Assembly (NCBI GenBank): GCA_023415055.1
Contig: JAEZLZ010000075.1
Location: 1 to 17,268, forward strand
From: Bacillota bacterium
GTDB lineage: Bacteria > Bacillota > Clostridia > Lachnospirales > Lachnospiraceae
Length of the DNA stretch: 17,268 bases
Direction: 5' to 3'
Part shown: piece after piece, positions 15,032 through 17,268 of the stretch
Position numbering within the stretch: the stretch's first letter is position 1
Layout of the letters: each line of letters begins with the position of its first letter
The notes under the pieces: generated by a model
What the model saw: only the letters and a program-made list of their open reading frames with translations
Told to the model about the DNA's origin: nothing
Database searches by the model: none
Made by a program: the position numbers and the translations under genes

Positions 15032-15489
15032 CTAATCAATATACCCTAAATAATCAAGAGCAAGTTGTACATGCAACGCCGTACCGTATTTCATGTAATC
15101 CTCATCAATTTTAAATTTCTCATGATGTGGGAAGTAGATCGCTTCCTTTTCCTCATTTTTATATCCAATAAATGCATAGGCTCCTTTCGCATGTTGGAAA
15201 TAGTATGGCATATCCTCGGATCCCATATAGGGTGGTATAGTTATATTTTTACCTTCTCCAAAGATCTTTGTACAGCTAGCGTCAGCAATCTTTGCTAATT
15301 CATCATCATTGCAAAGACTAAGTGCGCTTTCTTCAATAATCACATCCACCTTAATCTCATAAGCATCCGCGATAGCCTTTGCATGCCGTTTTATCGCATC
15401 ATGAGCAATTTGTCTAACCTTTTTTCTTTTTTCCAGTAATTAATGACTTTCTCAGGATGTTGGATAGGTATGATCTTCAATTTTGTCAC
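15032..15489 (-). pseudogene. Remnant of an M20-type amidohydrolase, C-terminal part only
   Basis: The open frame 15032-15439 encodes about 135 residues matching the end of M20 amidohydrolases/aminoacylases: M-G-S-E-D-M-P-Y-Y near the middle, G-Y-K-N-E-E-K, F-P-H-H-E-K-F and a final A-L-H-x-x-L-A-L-D-Y-L. The N-terminal catalytic half with its metal ligands is absent, and the frame has no start of its own. A GTG at 15489 has an excellent GAGAGGAG site 7 nt upstream and reads 32 codons. It would enter the M20 frame if one A were added in the A-runs at 15432-15420, giving a product of about 152 residues that is still only a fragment. It is on the same strand as the damaged immunity gene and 60 bp upstream of it. 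Confidence 0.7.
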
Positions 15490-15543
15490 AATCTATCTCC
15501 TCTCTTATCTATACATTACACCCAGATAAAAGCCATTCAATAA

Positions 15544-16410
15544 CTACTTACATAGCTCAATAAATTCCTTAGCACTTTGTGTTATGAATTTACTTTTATG
15601 ATAAATAATACTGAATTTACGATTCAGTATTATGTTTTTTAATTTAAATTGATTGATTTCCTTTCGGTCAAGATCATCCTTGACTAATAAATATGGTAAA
15701 ACCGAAATGCCTAAATTTGCCTGTACTGCTCTAATAATTGCTTGAGTACTAGTACTTTCCCATATAGGGTCAATTTCAATACCATGCAATGTCATCACAC
15801 TGTCAAAAATCTCACGCCCAGCACTACCGATTTCTCTCAATATAAAATTTTCTTTTTGAATTTGAGTTACTTCAATATCCTCTTTATCTGCAAGAGGATG
15901 GGAATTAGAGCATATCATAATTAGTTCATCCTCACGAAACTGTTGTTCAACAATAAAGGGGTTATGCACAATGCCTTCAATCAGGCCAAGATCAATTCTA
16001 TTTTCAATAATATACTGCTGTATTGAATCTGAATTATCAATAATTACTTTTACCTCCATACCGGGAAATTTTTCTTTAAATGCTTTAATGTATTCCGGTA
16101 GAAGATAGTTGCCAATTGTAATACTTGCTCCAACGCGTATCATACCGCTGGCATCTAGGTTTTTTACTTCTCTTTCCATATCTTCAAATGAACCAACGAT
16201 GTGAGTTGCATATTGCAGTAAATGCTTACCAGCCTCCGTAATATATAATCTTTTCGCTATACGATCAAAGAGTTTTATTCCATAATATTTTTCTAATTCT
16301 GATATTGCAAGACTGATAGAAGGTTGCACGATAAAAAGCTTTTTTGCTGCAGCTGTTGTACTCCCTGTTTCGCAGACAGCTATAAATATCTTCAAATGCC
16401 TTAGCGTCAT
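15544..16410 (-). CDS. LysR family transcriptional regulator
   Basis: A 288-residue regulator. The N-terminal helix-turn-helix reads M-T-L-R-H-L-K-I-F, then T-T-A-A-A-K-K-L, S-I-S-L-A-I-S-E-L-E and L-F-D-R. It is followed by the substrate-binding-like effector domain (R-V-G-A-S-x-T-I-G at about 92, D-L-G-L-I-E-G at about 140, I-R-A-V-Q-A-N-L-G-I-S-V-L-P at about 226-239), of normal length. The ATG follows AAGGAG by 7 nt. It is divergent from the chromate transporter pair with 105 bp between starts, so it probably controls that pair and itself. It is close to the first LysR protein only at family level. Confidence 0.92.
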   Translation of the reverse strand: MTLRHLKIFIAVCETGSTTAAAKKLFIVQPSISLAISELEKYYGIKLFDRIAKRLYITEAGKHLLQYATHIVGSFEDMEREVKNLDASGMIRVGASITIGNYLLPEYIKAFKEKFPGMEVKVIIDNSDSIQQYIIENRIDLGLIEGIVHNPFIVEQQFREDELIMICSNSHPLADKEDIEVTQIQKENFILREIGSAGREIFDSVMTLHGIEIDPIWESTSTQAIIRAVQANLGISVLPYLLVKDDLDRKEINQFKLKNIILNRKFSIIYHKSKFITQSAKEFIELCK

Positions 16411-16427
16411 GATATTACTCCTTGTTT

Positions 16428-16442
16428 ATAGTAAATTACTAT
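16428..16442. promoter_or_regulatory. Perfect palindrome, candidate LysR operator
   Basis: ATAGTAA-A-TTACTAT is a perfect 7+1+7 palindrome. It contains TAGTAAATTACTA, a T-N11-A box of the kind bound by LysR proteins. It lies 17 bp upstream of the regulator's start codon, in the region shared with the divergent transporter genes. A degenerate related stretch (ACTATTTTAC) follows at about 16460. Confidence 0.55.
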
Positions 16443-16515
16443 GATCTTTATATAATTATACTATTTTACATATATAATTTCAAACAATATAATTTAAACA
16501 AGGAGGTTTGAAAAT

Positions 16516-17097
16516 TTGAAAAAGGATAAACAGCTTTATTGGAAGTTATTTAGTAACACTTTTTTTCTAAGTGCATTTACTTTTGGTGGAGGGTATGTAA
16601 TTATTTCACTTATGAAAAGGAAATTTGTAGATGATCTTAAATGGATCAGTAATGAAGAAATGTTAGATTTAACAGCTATCGCGCAATCCTCACCCGGAGC
16701 CGTTGCTGTAAATGCATCCATCCTATTAGGTTTTCGTATCGCGGGTTTCTTAGGTTCAATCGTCAGTATCGTAGGTACGATATTACCACCCTTGGTCACT
16801 ATTTCCGTTATTTCTATCTTTTACACAGCATTCCGAGAAAACATAATTATCAGCGCTGTACTAATGGGTATGCAAGCCGGAGTTGCTGCTGTTATTACCG
16901 ATGTCGTACTAAACCTTGCCGGTAATATTGTAAAAGAAAAGAATATCATTCGTATTCTTGCAATGATTGGATCATTTATCGCGGCCTATTTTCTAAATAT
17001 AAATGTAATGTTTATTATTTTAATCTGTGGTTTTATCGGTGCTCTTAAGATACCGGTACATAAAAGAAAGACAGAAAGATATGGTGATGTCCGATGA
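16516..17097 (+). CDS. Chromate transporter, ChrA short-chain half (first of pair)
   Basis: A 193-residue membrane protein of the CHR family, which exports chromate or related anions. The entry F-T-F-G-G-G-Y-V-I-I-S-L, W-I-S-N-E-E-M at about 40-46, the Q-S-S-P-G-A motif at about 56-61 and G-F-R-I-A-G-F-L-G are diagnostic. The protein is half the length of fused ChrA and should pair with the next gene to form the full transporter. It starts at TTG with AGGAGG 9 nt upstream and no better candidate. Its stop overlaps the next start (ATGA), so the two are translationally coupled. The true substrate in this bacterium may not be chromate. Confidence 0.9.
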   Translation: MKKDKQLYWKLFSNTFFLSAFTFGGGYVIISLMKRKFVDDLKWISNEEMLDLTAIAQSSPGAVAVNASILLGFRIAGFLGSIVSIVGTILPPLVTISVISIFYTAFRENIIISAVLMGMQAGVAAVITDVVLNLAGNIVKEKNIIRILAMIGSFIAAYFLNINVMFIILICGFIGALKIPVHKRKTERYGDVR

Positions 17098-17268
17098 ATT
17101 TTCTTAACTTATTCTGGAGTTTTTTTCAAATAGGTCTTTTCAGCTTTGGAGGAGGAATGGCTTCTCTTCCACTCATACAAAATCAGGTAGTGGATCTTCA
17201 TCATTGGCTTTCTATGACGGAGTTTACAGATTTAATCACAATTGCAGAAATGACTCCCGGTCCTATTG
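17094..17268 (+). CDS. Chromate transporter, second half (cut by the window end)
   Basis: The first 58 codons of a second CHR-family gene. It shows F-S-F-G-G-G-M-A-S-L-P-L-I, W-L-S-M-T-E-F and a final E-M-T-P-G-P-I matching the same signature blocks as its neighbour. It begins at an ATG overlapping the previous stop by 4 bp. The rest lies beyond the window. A short-chain ChrA pair is a known arrangement. Confidence 0.9.
   Translation, partial: MNFLNLFWSFFQIGLFSFGGGMASLPLIQNQVVDLHHWLSMTEFTDLITIAEMTPGPI

Noticed and set aside
14383..15489. Mobile element or toxin-immunity island
   Set aside because: The immunity-like gene suggested one, but no toxin, transposase, integrase or terminal repeats are visible around it.
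1..17268. CRISPR array, tRNA or rRNA
   Set aside because: No regularly repeated 25-40 bp units with spacers and no cloverleaf or conserved rRNA blocks were seen on either strand.

Overview
The window is AT-rich, and its genes look like those of an anaerobic Gram-positive bacterium of the class Clostridia, most likely Lachnospiraceae-like. The indicators are strong Shine-Dalgarno sites, GTG and TTG starts, a DUF3793 protein, a SGAECC-type S11 carboxypeptidase, a 4Fe-4S-rich oxidoreductase and a cytoplasmic [NiFe] hydrogenase. This placement is inferred from gene content, not from a marker gene. Almost everything lies on the minus strand. The plus strand carries only a DinB-like gene and a chromate-transporter pair that runs off the right edge.

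Layout: 1-314 is non-coding and ends in a strong hairpin. 315-1592 encodes an uncharacterised 4Fe-4S protein. 1751-3379 holds a VanZ-like membrane protein and an S11 D-Ala-D-Ala carboxypeptidase. 3588-7084 is a compact [NiFe] hydrogenase operon, transcribed as maturation protease, cytochrome b5-like protein, small subunit, large subunit, then terminator. 7274-8147 is a nucleotidyltransferase with a terminator overlapping its stop codon. 8248-9438 is a two-domain flavodoxin-fold oxidoreductase. 9729-10848 is a GDT1/TMEM165-type cation exporter with a complete upstream control region: promoter, yybP-ykoY (Mn2+) riboswitch and terminator. 10920-12415 is a LysR regulator divergent from a DinB-like gene. 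12490-14241 holds a uracil-DNA-glycosylase-like gene, a small membrane protein and DUF3793 with a possible coupled micro-ORF. 14383-15489 is a decaying stretch: an Imm5-like immunity gene with an apparent frameshift and the C-terminal remnant of an M20 amidohydrolase. 15544-17268 is a LysR regulator divergent from a split chromate transporter.

The most interesting unit is the hydrogenase operon. Its small subunit has no twin-arginine export signal. Its proximal-cluster motif is C-S-G-N rather than C-x-x-C, and an extra Cys sits beside another proximal ligand. Where a membrane b-type cytochrome partner is often found, there is a soluble cytochrome b5-like protein on a proline-rich stalk, overlapping the small subunit by ATGA. 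I infer a cytosolic hydrogenase that exchanges electrons with a small haem protein.

Two other points stand out. The Mn exporter ends in a Cys/His tail whose four cysteines are exactly 11 residues apart. The two damaged genes at 14.4-15.5 kb would each be restored by a single A added to an A-run. I found no tRNA, rRNA, CRISPR array, IS element or phage gene.
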